Below are positions 1-6,747 of a DNA stretch of 7,115 nucleotides, one piece after another. The DNA comes from an uncultured Acidobacteriota bacterium (GTDB lineage Bacteria > Acidobacteriota > Terriglobia > Terriglobales > Acidobacteriaceae). Every line of letters begins with the position of its first letter. Position 1 is the stretch's first letter. The stretch spans positions 1 through 7,115 of the forward strand of contig CAILBQ010000744.1 in assembly GCA_903832475.1 (NCBI GenBank), in the 5' to 3' direction. The notes beneath the pieces are model-generated. The model did no database searches. It was not told the DNA's origin and saw only the letters and a list, made by a program, of their open reading frames with translations. Position numbers and translations under genes: made by a program.

Positions 1-1193
1 CGCGCCCGAAGAATTTGCTCCCCCCTCGGCAACTGTACATTGGAGAGCAGGACCGCCCTTTTGCGGAATCTATCGCCGCAGTGTATGGAGGTCGTAGGGA
101 TGCTTCACCCGTGCGCGAACTCGGGCCGAAATTTGATTTCCTCGCAGACACATGTTTTCTTCCCAATCTCGATCCTCTCAAGTTGCTGAACCTCCTATTG
201 CTTCGAACCGTTCAGCCAACCAAGAGTGCAGCCGTGGTGGTCACCATGCGCGACGAGGGGCCGTCCATCCTGGAGTGGATCGCGTCATACCAGGCAATGG
301 GTGTGGAAGGCATTTTTGTCTACACCAATGACAACGCCGACGGCTCTGATGAATTGCTTGAGCTCTTGGCTTTGGCCGGAGTCATCACGCTGATCAAGAA
401 TTCCATGATAGTTGGGACGAATCCGCAAAAGAAAGCCTATCAACACGCTGTCCACCTTTTGCACGAGTTGAGAGAGTACCGATGGGTCTTGTTTTTGGAT
501 GGGGACGAGTTCCTGGTCATCGATCAGCGCTTTGACTATCGACTGGATCGATTCATTCAACACGTGGAGGACACGTTTCCTCATAGCCTGCCGGGTGCAG
601 TCATCTTCCCCTGGGACTGGCGCCTCAGCGACCTTGCTTTCGACAGGGCAGATGGACTGCTGTTTGAAAGATATCCTCATTCTGTTCCCGATCGCAGCGT
701 CAAAAGCTTAACCCGTTTAAGTGCTGTTCTCGGAATGTGCGAGGTTCACATCCCTACCCTTGATCCTAGTGCAGCGATTGTGGACTCGGCGCTGAATGCG
801 ATCAATGTGGAAGTCGCGTGGGATTCGAATGAGAAATCCAGAGAAGGGGGCGCCATCTCCCACTTCTGGGGAAAGTCGTTTGAAGAATTCGCGATCAAAC
901 GTCGACGCGGAGAACTTCTGTTTTTGCCGGATAACTCGATGCTGCGGGAGTTCAGGCACTACTTCGAATGGATCGTGCAACCAAGCGTTGAGAACTATCG
1001 CCCCGCTCCCCCCGTTTTGCTCCAGAGGACGAAGCAAACCATCCACCAGTTGGAGGAGATTCCTGGTGTCGAAGCCGCATGCAACAAGGTGCAGATGAAT
1101 TTCCGAGCGCTCTCCCAGCAGATCCAAACGGAGTCAAAATTGAGAGAAATATACGACGAAATGCGGTCGAATGTGAACTCAGTCATTGAATAG
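1..1193 (+). CDS. Glycosyltransferase, GT-A fold (Glyco_tranf_2_4-like), 5' end missing
   Basis: Likely transfers a sugar from a nucleotide-sugar donor during surface glycan or exopolysaccharide synthesis; donor and acceptor are unknown. The frame is open to base 1, so the gene is cut by the window edge. A TTG at 15 is the first possible start codon inside it, but nothing shows that it is used. Numbering from that TTG (392 residues), the N-terminal part of the GT domain is VTMRDEGPSILEWIASY at about 76-92, the NE/RDE-type motif of proteins acting on 'cold' GT2-like substrates. The metal-binding DxD is DGD at 162-164 within VLFLDGDEF. The C-terminal part is helical and charged with no membrane segment, so a cytoplasmic enzyme is inferred. 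A second glycosyltransferase starts 76 bp downstream on the same strand, suggesting one operon. Family is confident; exact role is not. Confidence 0.85.
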   Translation, partial: RPKNLLPPRQLYIGEQDRPFAESIAAVYGGRRDASPVRELGPKFDFLADTCFLPNLDPLKLLNLLLLRTVQPTKSAAVVVTMRDEGPSILEWIASYQAMGVEGIFVYTNDNADGSDELLELLALAGVITLIKNSMIVGTNPQKKAYQHAVHLLHELREYRWVLFLDGDEFLVIDQRFDYRLDRFIQHVEDTFPHSLPGAVIFPWDWRLSDLAFDRADGLLFERYPHSVPDRSVKSLTRLSAVLGMCEVHIPTLDPSAAIVDSALNAINVEVAWDSNEKSREGGAISHFWGKSFEEFAIKRRRGELLFLPDNSMLREFRHYFEWIVQPSVENYRPAPPVLLQRTKQTIHQLEEIPGVEAACNKVQMNFRALSQQIQTESKLREIYDEMRSNVNSVIE

Positions 1194-1216
1194 GAAGGCG
1201 TCAAGAATTAACCGTC

Positions 1217-1259
1217 CACCTTCAAGGTGAACGCACCTTGGGGGCGCCCCCCTTGAGGT
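1217..1259 (+). promoter_or_regulatory. Intergenic hairpins covering the Shine-Dalgarno of the second glycosyltransferase
   Basis: Two inverted repeats sit between the glycosyltransferase genes. The first is CACCTTCAAGGTG (1217-1229), with 6-bp arms around one base. The second is the perfect 12-bp palindrome GGGGGCGCCCCC (1240-1251). Flanking the second, ACCT (1235-1238) can pair with AGGT (1256-1259), which is part of the likely ribosome binding site GAGGT (1255-1259), 10 nt before the ATG. An RNA structure here could limit translation of the downstream gene. This is inferred from pairing only. Confidence 0.35.
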
Positions 1260-1269
1260 ACCATAACGT

Positions 1270-2004
1270 ATGAAATTCAGTTTCGTGTTGCTTACCTGGA
1301 ACCGTTACCGATTCCTTGAGCAGTGCCTGAGTGCGTTGCTTCAGAGCATCAGCGATTTGAGCCAATGCGAGATCATCGTACTTGACAACGGGTCGGATGA
1401 CGGGACACAGGATGTGCTGGAGGGGTATAAGAACCAAGATTTCGTCCGCTTGGTGACTCGCCGAAAAAACATTGGCTTGAATGCGTACAAACGGCTGTTT
1501 GGAGCAGCAGTAGGCGAGTACATTATTGAGGTGGACGACGACGTGCTCGAGATACCACCGGCCATCGATCAGATTTTCGCTGACTACTTGCAGACGTATC
1601 AAGACTACGGTTACCTTGCCTTGAACGTCTTGCAAAACGACCTTACCAATGGAGCACGCCCAGGGCTTGAGGAATATGTGGAGGACACGCGTGGTGGAAT
1701 GACAGTCCTACGAGGACCAACCGGTGGATGGTGTGCCAGTTTTCGTAAAGCAGATTACCAAAAAGTACATGGGGATTTTCTTTTGGCCGACCTGCATATG
1801 GGATACGGCGAAGACACATTCCTCACCGAGAACCTCGAGCGGCAGCTTTCGCTCAAAAGCGGCATCATCCGCGACGCCTACTGTCTCCACGCGTCCGGCC
1901 CAAACTACGCAAAACAGTATGGACATCTCGATCGCGAAATTGAAAAATACGCGGCTTCTAACCTTGACCACTTTGTCGAGGATTACGAAAACCACCGTGA
2001 TTGA
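1270..2004 (+). CDS. Glycosyltransferase family 2 (GT-A)
   Basis: Inverting GT2-type enzyme of 244 residues, expected to add a sugar to a glycan or lipid carrier at the cytoplasmic face. The N-terminus MKFSFVLLTWNRYRFLEQCL is the classic first GT2 strand and helix. The nucleotide-binding loop IIVLDNGSDDGT follows at about 35-46, and a DxD-type metal motif EVDDDV at 87-92. GYGEDTFL at 178-185 holds the ED acidic pair expected to supply the catalytic base, and a late His (H207, CLHASG) may complete metal binding. No transmembrane segment is seen. The ATG at 1270 has GAGGT ten bases upstream and matches the expected GT2 N-terminus, so the start is well supported. At 244 residues it is a short, single-domain member but appears complete. 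It follows another glycosyltransferase on the same strand. Substrate cannot be told from sequence. Confidence 0.9.
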   Translation: MKFSFVLLTWNRYRFLEQCLSALLQSISDLSQCEIIVLDNGSDDGTQDVLEGYKNQDFVRLVTRRKNIGLNAYKRLFGAAVGEYIIEVDDDVLEIPPAIDQIFADYLQTYQDYGYLALNVLQNDLTNGARPGLEEYVEDTRGGMTVLRGPTGGWCASFRKADYQKVHGDFLLADLHMGYGEDTFLTENLERQLSLKSGIIRDAYCLHASGPNYAKQYGHLDREIEKYAASNLDHFVEDYENHRD

Positions 2005-2704
2005 TCTACGTGCCGTCGGACGATTCAAACCAAGATACGAAATCAGCATCCTTGAGTAGCGTGGTCTTTTCCCTCGTGGACTTAAACCGATACGGTAGAG
2101 GTAAGGAGTTTGAGTCCCCTCGTGGTGTCTACCATTTCACTTAGACCTACCGAATTTGGCCAAAGGCGCGCTACCCGCATCTACCCACATCACTGGAAAG
2201 TCGCAGTGGCCATTCTTAAAGCTTCGCCAAAACGTCCTGCGCCTCGCCCGTCCGGCCGCTGCTTTCCTGCGTGAGCAGATCCAGCGTGTTGGGAATTTGG
2301 GAGGGTGGAAGTTTGCCATGAACGGTCTTGCGTCAGGCCATAATTCTGGAAATGCAATCTCAAACGAGGTCCTCCCTGCTGACAGTGTGGTCAACAAGAC
2401 AGATTTCGGACCGGAAAATGTCGCATCTCAACCGGCCTGATGCTCGACTACCTTTGTGGTGGAGTCGTCCGAGTTCTTGTACTCCTGGACCTCCTCGTGT
2501 TGAACCACCTGTTCGTCGGCGGGCACGGCGCTGTTCGGTCAGACGAGCGAACTCTTCTTGGCTGACCGCTGCTGGGAGGCCCATCTTGTTGGCAGGTTCG
2601 TCACGGACACATCTGTCGACGGCGTGTATGAGCGTTTCCTGCAGCCCGCATCGGGTGGAATCGCTCCGAACGCAGACAGAATAAACAGTGTGCAAACTGA
2701 TCAC
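2005..2704. other. 700-bp stretch without a convincing gene
   Basis: Open frames exist on both strands (minus 2360-2704 and 2137-2397, plus 2156-2440 and 2328-2684). They overlap one another, lack a clear ribosome binding site, and have compositions rich in Arg, Ser and Pro without a family motif I recognise. The minus strand could be a decayed gene whose coding signal moves between frames around 2400-2520, but I cannot name it. No tRNA, terminator or IS end was found. Confidence 0.5.
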
Positions 2705-2708
2705 GCTA

Positions 2709-2784
2709 ATAGCCGCAAATTTGGCTATACTTAGCTATAATTTGCGGGTCATTTTAAGCGATATAAACCGGTATAGAGCGATAT
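2709..2784. repeat. Cluster of short inverted and direct repeats in AT-rich DNA
   Basis: Three signals are packed into 76 bp. CCGCAAATT (2713-2721) has a perfect inverted partner AATTTGCGG (2739-2747). ATAGCC (2709-2714) is inverted as GGCTAT (2723-2728). AGCGATAT occurs twice as a direct repeat (2757-2764 and 2777-2784), exactly 20 bp apart or about two helical turns. The block is much more AT-rich than its surroundings. It could be an operator or promoter region, or a recombination site; the sequence does not decide between them. Confidence 0.45.
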
Positions 2785-2919
2785 GATCTTGTCGGTGCAT
2801 ATGCATAAAACCCGCGTCAAGAGCGGGGACACGATTAACCGGTTGATTCTAAAGGTTGGCTGAAGGACTTCGCTAGAAAGCCCTACCTCTACGCCAGCAT
2901 GTCAAACAAGTTTTTTTGA
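2783..2919 (+). pseudogene. Small frameshifted ORF just after the repeat cluster
   Basis: From ATG 2783 the first frame runs 26 codons to TGA 2861-2863 and contains HKTRVKSGDTINRLILK. The adjoining frame then continues as GWLKDFARKPYLYASMSNKF and ends at TGA 2917-2919. The two pieces would join if one G had been lost from the G run near 2854 (AAGG for AAGGG). The GDTINRL pattern is reminiscent of N-terminal segments in small HNH or AP2-type proteins (GDxFGRL), but that link is weak. It is placed directly downstream of the repeat block, as an expressed small gene would be. It could equally be chance. Confidence 0.2.
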
Positions 2920-2976
2920 TTCAATTAATACCTTCGATATCAATAGCTTGTAGAGATTGTTCAGAGTTTCTGTTGT

Positions 2977-3234
2977 CTACCTGATACCCCGTTTTACCCC
3001 CACTTCACCTCGTTTTTCGAGCTGAATCGCGCTAAATCCGTGAAACTAAGAGCGTCCAGTTGACCGTCCCCTAGCTCACGTTCGCTGTCGTCGCAGTCGA
3101 GTGCCCGTGTATCGCGAATCACCGCCACTAACCGCGAAAACCATGGCCTTCGGGAAATGAAAAGCCTTAACTTCGCTGACGGAGCCTCCGACTGCAAACT
3201 TGTCACCGACAGATACTCCAATACTCAATGCCAT
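2977..3234 (-). pseudogene. CsrA-like small protein remnant
   Basis: Reading from ATG 3234, the frame gives MALSIGVSVGDKFAVGGS followed by VSEVKAFHFPKAMVFAVSGG. It stops at TGA 3076-3078 (52 residues). The same frame continues past that stop and another TAG to a natural-looking end at 2977-2979, with IQLEKRGEVGVKRG near the end. The beginning (VGDKFAVGG...EVKA) and the end (IxLExxxEVxVxRG) match the two ends of CsrA-type RNA-binding proteins (VGExIxIG...VLEV; IxIEAPxxVxVxR). The total of about 85 codons fits extended CsrA-like proteins. Two in-frame stops make it a likely pseudogene. The match was made by eye, and the middle does not resemble canonical CsrA. The upstream small ORF ends 76 bp before this start. 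Confidence 0.3.
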
Positions 3235-3310
3235 TCACTCTCGTACCTGCGGACCAGCCAACTCTTCTCGAATCCCTAGCGCTTCAGTCTAAGCGGCTAG
3301 GCGCAGTCCA

Positions 3311-3586
3311 TTATTTGATTGTTGAAGTCAAAGAGCAAGACCGGCTACCGTTATCCCGCCAAAAGGTGTTGAATCGAACTCGGTTTACGTAGACCAAGAC
3401 GTCGCCAATTCCATTCGAGATACGAATCGTTGTGTCGTAGGTGCGCCCGCGGTATTCACCGCCCGGTTTGACCGGCTTAGTGTTCTGAGTGAGAATCTCG
3501 CTCTGTGCACCCTCATCCCCAATTGCATCGCTCTAAACTGCAGATGCTTCAATAGCTCTTACAGATTTATTGCTCATGTTATTCAT
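3311..3586 (-). pseudogene. Small hypothetical frame with one internal TAG
   Basis: This 92-codon frame reads MNNMSNKSVRAIEASAV, then TAG at 3533-3535, then continues without another stop through YRGRTYDTTIRISNGIGDVL and VYVNRVRFNTFW to TAA 3311-3313. Composition after the stop is protein-like, with alternating polar and hydrophobic residues. The ATG at 3586 overlaps the stop of the preceding frame (ATGAATAA, 3579-3586), a layout typical of translational coupling. A second in-frame start at 3679 has GGAGG at 3688-3692, eight bases upstream, giving a 48-residue product up to the TAG; this could be the true start. No family was recognised. Decay by a nonsense mutation is the simplest reading. 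Confidence 0.3.
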
Positions 3587-3869
3587 GCGAGTGTCGACAT
3601 ATGTGGGTCTGCGCCTCCATTCCCGGCTTCTCCACTGCTCTCTGAAACTCGCTTTTAGTAAGGGCTTCAACGAGCGCATGACTCAATCCTCCACTGGTTG
3701 AGGTGGCCTTGGCGACCAGCACGAGGCAATCTTGAGCGGGGAGAGTAGAGGCAAAAAATTGCCTTTGAAGCCGGGGCAGGTGCCAGGCCGGCTCCCGGCA
3801 CGCTGTTGGCTTCTGGAGTAAGCTCCAAATGGTTCACCAATGCTGAAGGCGAAACCGGCAAATCTTCAT
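3579..3869 (-). pseudogene. Small hypothetical frame, ATGA-coupled, with one internal TGA
   Basis: The ATG at 3867-3869 overlaps the stop of the upstream 154-residue gene as ATGA. After 11 residues (MKICRFRLQHW) there is an in-frame TGA at 3834-3836. The frame then stays open for 84 codons to TAA 3579-3581. The later part looks coding: QRQFFASTLPAQDCLVLVAK, then GGLSHALVEALTKSEFQRAV and EKPGMEAQTHICRHSHE. A competing frame from 3861 begins VSPSALVNHLELTPEANS, which also looks plausible, so the original protein may instead have been broken by a frameshift around 3770-3800, where two hairpins lie. No family was recognised. I infer a disabled second gene of a small operon. Confidence 0.3.
3749..3799. 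repeat. Two adjacent hairpin-forming inverted repeats
   Basis: AGGCAA (3749-3754) pairs with TTGCCT (3759-3764) around AAAA. Five bases further, AGCCGG (3769-3774) pairs with CCGGCT (3788-3793); the alternative GCCGGG (3770-3775) with CCCGGC (3794-3799) is also possible. On the minus strand, in the direction of the cassette, the GC-rich hairpin comes first and the T-loop hairpin second. They lie about 70 bp past the stop of the 154-residue gene and could act as a terminator or attenuator, but there is no clean T tract after the stem. Confidence 0.35.
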
Positions 3870-4330
3870 TTAGATCGCTTACGGCACTCTGCGCGGTAAA
3901 CCTTTGTCCAACGATCAGGTCTCGTACCGGTCAACATCTGGAAGAAGGCGCTTTCAGCCTTGTTCAACTTCTCGCCTTCGTCAATCATAGCTAATAGTTT
4001 TAAATATTTACCTCGAGCCTTTTCAATGACTGCATCGACACATCGATCACAGGGGCACTGCGGAGTGGTGGTGTGGTTTTGGACTCTGAAAGAGATTTGT
4101 TCGATGGCGTCCAGTTCGATATCGCCCGACCGTACATGAGTCAGTTCTTCCCGCTCAGAACGGGACTGCATGGCTACCTGCATACCATTCTCGTCGCGAT
4201 AACGCGCCCAGCGTGTATTAGCTGCTTTTCGGGCGCTATCGCGCCGCTGCTCCGGGGTTAAAGCTCTAGCGCGGGCTATTCCTCCCTCCCGCGCTAGGGC
4301 ACTTACCAATAGGTCGTAGTCCTTGGGCAT
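3866..4330 (-). CDS. Conserved-type hypothetical protein (154 residues)
   Basis: Function unknown. The N-terminal third contains GGIARARALTPEQRRDSARK followed by AANTRWARYR. This basic helical element, with its AxxLTPEQRRxxARKAAxxRW pattern, is common in small bacterial hypothetical proteins. The C-terminal half has PQCPCDRCVDAVIEKARGKY, with three close cysteines (CPCDRC) that could bind metal. It ends in a basic segment, TGTRPDRWTKVYRAECRKRS. No membrane segment or signal peptide. Two starts are possible: ATG 4345 (159 residues) has no ribosome binding site, while ATG 4330 follows GGAAAAGGAAAGT, so I chose 4330. The next small frame starts on its stop (ATGA). Paired palindromes 54 bp upstream may control it. 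A nucleic-acid-binding role would be consistent with the basic ends but is only inference. Confidence 0.65.
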   Translation of the reverse strand: MPKDYDLLVSALAREGGIARARALTPEQRRDSARKAANTRWARYRDENGMQVAMQSRSEREELTHVRSGDIELDAIEQISFRVQNHTTTPQCPCDRCVDAVIEKARGKYLKLLAMIDEGEKLNKAESAFFQMLTGTRPDRWTKVYRAECRKRSK

Positions 4331-4383
4331 ACTTTCCTTTTCCATTGATCAGTTTAGAACACTCCGCATTTCATCCTTGACAT

Positions 4384-4432
4384 ATGCGTGCAGCACGCAT
4401 AACCTTCAACAAGCAATGCGTGCTGCACGCAC
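4384..4432. promoter_or_regulatory. Pair of 17-bp palindromes, candidate operator
   Basis: ATGCGTGCAGCACGCAT (4384-4400) is a palindrome apart from its central base. A second copy, ATGCGTGCTGCACGCAC (4416-4432), differs at the centre and the last base. The centres are 32 bp apart, close to three turns of B-DNA, so two bound dimers would lie on the same face of the helix. The pair lies 54 bp upstream of the 154-residue minus-strand gene. Binding by an HTH-type repressor, with this gene as target, is inferred. Confidence 0.5.
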
Positions 4433-4666
4433 AGAGATACCCTGCTTTAGCCGAGGCATTGCGAGACCTAGAGCTCCTGATTTGTCCAACACTTTTGCGA
4501 TTGCACATGTGTGCGAAAAGGGCGATCTGGCTGTCGGACTGTTCTCTAGTGGAAATGATGTCTTTTAAGGATTTGGAGATACCCGAAGCGACCCTGTCGA
4601 TTTAAACAGTATGAGGTGATCGGATAGCAAATTTTGAACAAGAAGAAGTAGCCGCATAATTTGTTA
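4433..4666. other. Gap between the palindromes and the IS66 end
   Basis: No gene can be supported. A plus-strand frame from 4384 to 4605 (73 codons) would include both palindromes in its first codons and lacks a clear ribosome binding site. The minus strand also has an open frame here that includes the palindromes. Bases 4659-4666 (ATTTGTTA) directly flank the IS end and would be the 8-bp target duplication, but the second copy lies outside the window. Confidence 0.4.
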
Positions 4667-4680
4667 GTAAGCGTAAGAGC
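4667..4680 (+). repeat. Terminal inverted repeat start, tnpC side of IS66
   Basis: GTAAGCGTAAGAGC matches the way IS66-family ends begin (GTAA) and sits just outside the tnpC stop codon, as expected. The matching repeat at the other end is not in the window, so the length of the repeat cannot be determined. Confidence 0.65.
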
Positions 4681-4695
4681 AACGCATTGCGATAG

Positions 4696-6303
4696 CTATG
4701 GCTGCAGTGCAGCCCAAGCCGCGGGGGTGATTTCTGGGACGTGTTGAACAGATGCGTTTGCGAGGCCCGGCAGGATGTCGGCGAGGTATTTGCGGATCGG
4801 GATTTTGAGTCGTCGACAGCTTTCCACCACGGAGAGGATCGCGGCGACGCGTGGTCCGGCTTGTTCGCTGCCGATGTGGATCCAGTTAGCTCGACCCACT
4901 GCAATTGGGCGCATCGAATTTTCGGCCAGATTGTTGCTCAGCTCCAACTGCGGATAGTCGAGGAAGCGGATGAGTCGTTTCCAGATCGCCAGCGTGTAGC
5001 GGCATGCCTGCCCCGCGGCGCTCTTGGGTAACACCGTCTTGCTCATGGCCAGGATGTGATTGCGAATCTCATCGACCAGAAGCGGAGCGAGCTGTTGGCG
5101 CAGAGCGTTGCGGGCGGCATGTTCCATGTTCTCTTCCCGTGCTCGGGCATCGATCGCGAACAACTTGTCCATCAGCTGCACTGCGCGTATCGATGCGGCG
5201 TCCTGCTTGTTCAGTTTGACTGCGTCCACGAAGTATCTTCTCGCATGAGACCAACACCCTGCATGGACCATCTGCGCTCCGCCCACCCGATCGTACGCGG
5301 CGTAGGCATCGGTTTGAAGAAGTCCTTCGAAGTTACCAAGGAAGTTCAGCGGGCCTTCGCGCTTGCGGCTCATGCGGAAGTCGAACACTGTCATTCCGTA
5401 TGGCGTGCCGTACTGCCACATATAGGCTTGATGATTGGCGCCGCCGCCGTTGTGCGTCTGCACATCGACCGGAGTTTCATCCGCCTGAATGTAACTGCCG
5501 GCAAGAAGCTGGCGCTGCATTGCTTTGGCCACGGGCATCAACATCTCTCCGATGGTCATCACCCAGCCGCACATCGTGGCCCGGCTGATGTCGATGCCTG
5601 CGTCGCGAAGCAAGGCCACGCTTTGCCGATAGAGTGGGTTGTGGTCGCAGTATTTGTTCACCACCGTGTCGATGATTACGCCATCGGAAACCAGGCTCTT
5701 GTCGATGATCCGCGCGGGAAGAGAAGCTGCGGCCACGCCCTGCTCGGGGCACGATTTGCACGCCCGCTTCTCGCGCTTGGTTACCTGCACAAAATAGCGC
5801 GCCGGCTCCACGTCCAGCACTTCGCTGACCTCGTAGCCGATCACGTTCGTTGCGTCACCGCAGTGGCCGCATACGCACTGTTCCGGTGTGCAGACGATGA
5901 TCCGCTCCACCCGAGGCAGGTCGGCAGGAAGCGTTTGACGGCCTGGGTGCTTGCGTTTCGTCTTTTCCGTCGAAGCAGGAGCAAGAACTTCGCGCTCGCT
6001 CTCGGCAGCAACTTCCTCGCTGCTGACTCCCGGTTCCTGCTCCAGCAACTCAAGTTGAAGATTGCTTAGCTTCTCGCTGCCCGGTCCATATTTTTCGATC
6101 CGCTGCAAGCGAAGACGCTCTCCCAGGATCTGGATCTTCACCTTCGCATAAGCCACCTCATTGGCATAGGCATGCAACCGCCCGCTCACCATCGCAAACA
6201 GTGCGTCCGGCAACTGCGTTTTCAGTTGTTCGAGAAGGTCTGCATTGGATGAAGGCTCAGGGATCGAAGCGGACTGCGCGGAAGATGAAATGGTCTCACT
6301 CAC
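4696..6303 (-). CDS. tnpC: IS66 transposase TnpC (DDE)
   Basis: Catalytic transposase of the IS66 element, 535 residues, which is within the usual range. Order of parts: an N-terminal helical region (about 20-95, leucine-rich, IS66 N-terminal type); a zinc-finger-like segment with C145, C148, C182 and C185 (CGHCG...CKSC), which should bind the IS ends; then the DDE core. The catalytic acids I assign are D275 in YIQADETPVD, D332 in LLQTDAYAAYD and E461 in ELSNNLAENSMRP. The HAGCWSHARRYF block at 347-358 is also typical. The C-terminal segment RRLKIPIRKYLADILP is the conserved tail domain. All key residues are present, so it appears intact. It starts with GTG at 6303, because the nearby ATG at 6308-6310 is out of frame. 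It follows tnpB by 54 bp. Confidence 0.95.
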   Translation of the reverse strand: MSETISSSAQSASIPEPSSNADLLEQLKTQLPDALFAMVSGRLHAYANEVAYAKVKIQILGERLRLQRIEKYGPGSEKLSNLQLELLEQEPGVSSEEVAAESEREVLAPASTEKTKRKHPGRQTLPADLPRVERIIVCTPEQCVCGHCGDATNVIGYEVSEVLDVEPARYFVQVTKREKRACKSCPEQGVAAASLPARIIDKSLVSDGVIIDTVVNKYCDHNPLYRQSVALLRDAGIDISRATMCGWVMTIGEMLMPVAKAMQRQLLAGSYIQADETPVDVQTHNGGGANHQAYMWQYGTPYGMTVFDFRMSRKREGPLNFLGNFEGLLQTDAYAAYDRVGGAQMVHAGCWSHARRYFVDAVKLNKQDAASIRAVQLMDKLFAIDARAREENMEHAARNALRQQLAPLLVDEIRNHILAMSKTVLPKSAAGQACRYTLAIWKRLIRFLDYPQLELSNNLAENSMRPIAVGRANWIHIGSEQAGPRVAAILSVVESCRRLKIPIRKYLADILPGLANASVQHVPEITPAAWAALQP

Positions 6304-6357
6304 GATGCATATTTCATAACACGCTCAACCAGCACATGCAATCATGTCGTGCAGCGT

Positions 6358-6744
6358 TTATAGGGTATCTTGTAACTCTGCTGGTTCCGCATGGCGCGCC
6401 GCCCGGTGCCATCTTCGCGGCTCCGTTTTCTTCAGATCGATGCCTCCCAGAAGAAGCGTCAACTCTTCATGAGTCAGCACGATTTTCTTCACCGTACTAT
6501 CCGCATCCGGCCAACGAAAACAGCCACCGTCTAACTTCTTCGCACACACCCATAGCCCGCTCCCGTCATACACCAGCAGCTTCAGGCGATTGCGCCGCGC
6601 ATTGGTAAAAAGAAACACATGGCCGCTCTCAGGATCGCCGTTGAGATGATCACGGACAAGGCCATAAAGGCCATTGAAATTCTTTCGCATATCCGTCGCG
6701 CCGGCTGCTACATAGATACGCGTCGCAGGTCCAAACCCGAACAC
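6358..6744 (-). CDS. tnpB: IS66 accessory protein TnpB (Orf2)
   Basis: Second protein of IS66 elements, needed for efficient transposition in family members that have been tested; its biochemical role is not settled. The 128-residue product contains the family signatures: RIYVAAGATDMRKNFNGLYG at 9-28, HVFLFTNARRNRLKLLVYDG at 42-61, GGCFRWP, and the end motif LTLLLGGIDL. Length is close to the usual 115-120, with a slightly longer C-terminus. The start is GTG at 6742-6744, three bases after the tnpA stop (6748-6750), so translation is probably coupled to tnpA. No internal break is seen. Confidence 0.95.
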   Translation of the reverse strand: MFGFGPATRIYVAAGATDMRKNFNGLYGLVRDHLNGDPESGHVFLFTNARRNRLKLLVYDGSGLWVCAKKLDGGCFRWPDADSTVKKIVLTHEELTLLLGGIDLKKTEPRRWHRAARHAEPAELQDTL

Positions 6745-6747
6745 CGC

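Noticed and set aside
2100..2145. tRNA-like stretch with GAGTTTGAGTCCCC
   Set aside because: It resembles a T-arm, but the stem has a mismatch, there is no matching 5' acceptor strand, and CCA is not in the right place.
2360..2704. Minus-strand frame of 114 codons
   Set aside because: It has a GTG start without a ribosome binding site, heavy Arg/Gly content and no motif, and it overlaps equally long frames on the other strand.
3361..3385. GTTCGATTC on the minus strand, resembling a T-loop
   Set aside because: No flanking stems or cloverleaf can be drawn. It lies in a protein-like frame (NRVRFNTF).
3667..3861. Minus-strand frame with GAGLAPAPAS
   Set aside because: The later part resembles the low-complexity spurious proteins often predicted over structured DNA. 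The overlapping frame ending at 3579 looks more protein-like. Its first residues (VNHLELTPEAN) keep open a frameshift explanation.
4384..4605. Plus-strand frame of 73 codons divergent from the 154-residue gene
   Set aside because: Its first codons are the palindromes, it lacks a ribosome binding site, and the product resembles nothing I know.
5056..6069. Plus-strand open frame of 337 codons
   Set aside because: It lies wholly antisense to tnpC, which has all its catalytic and zinc-binding motifs. The product is rich in His, Ala, Arg and Val with no recognised domain.
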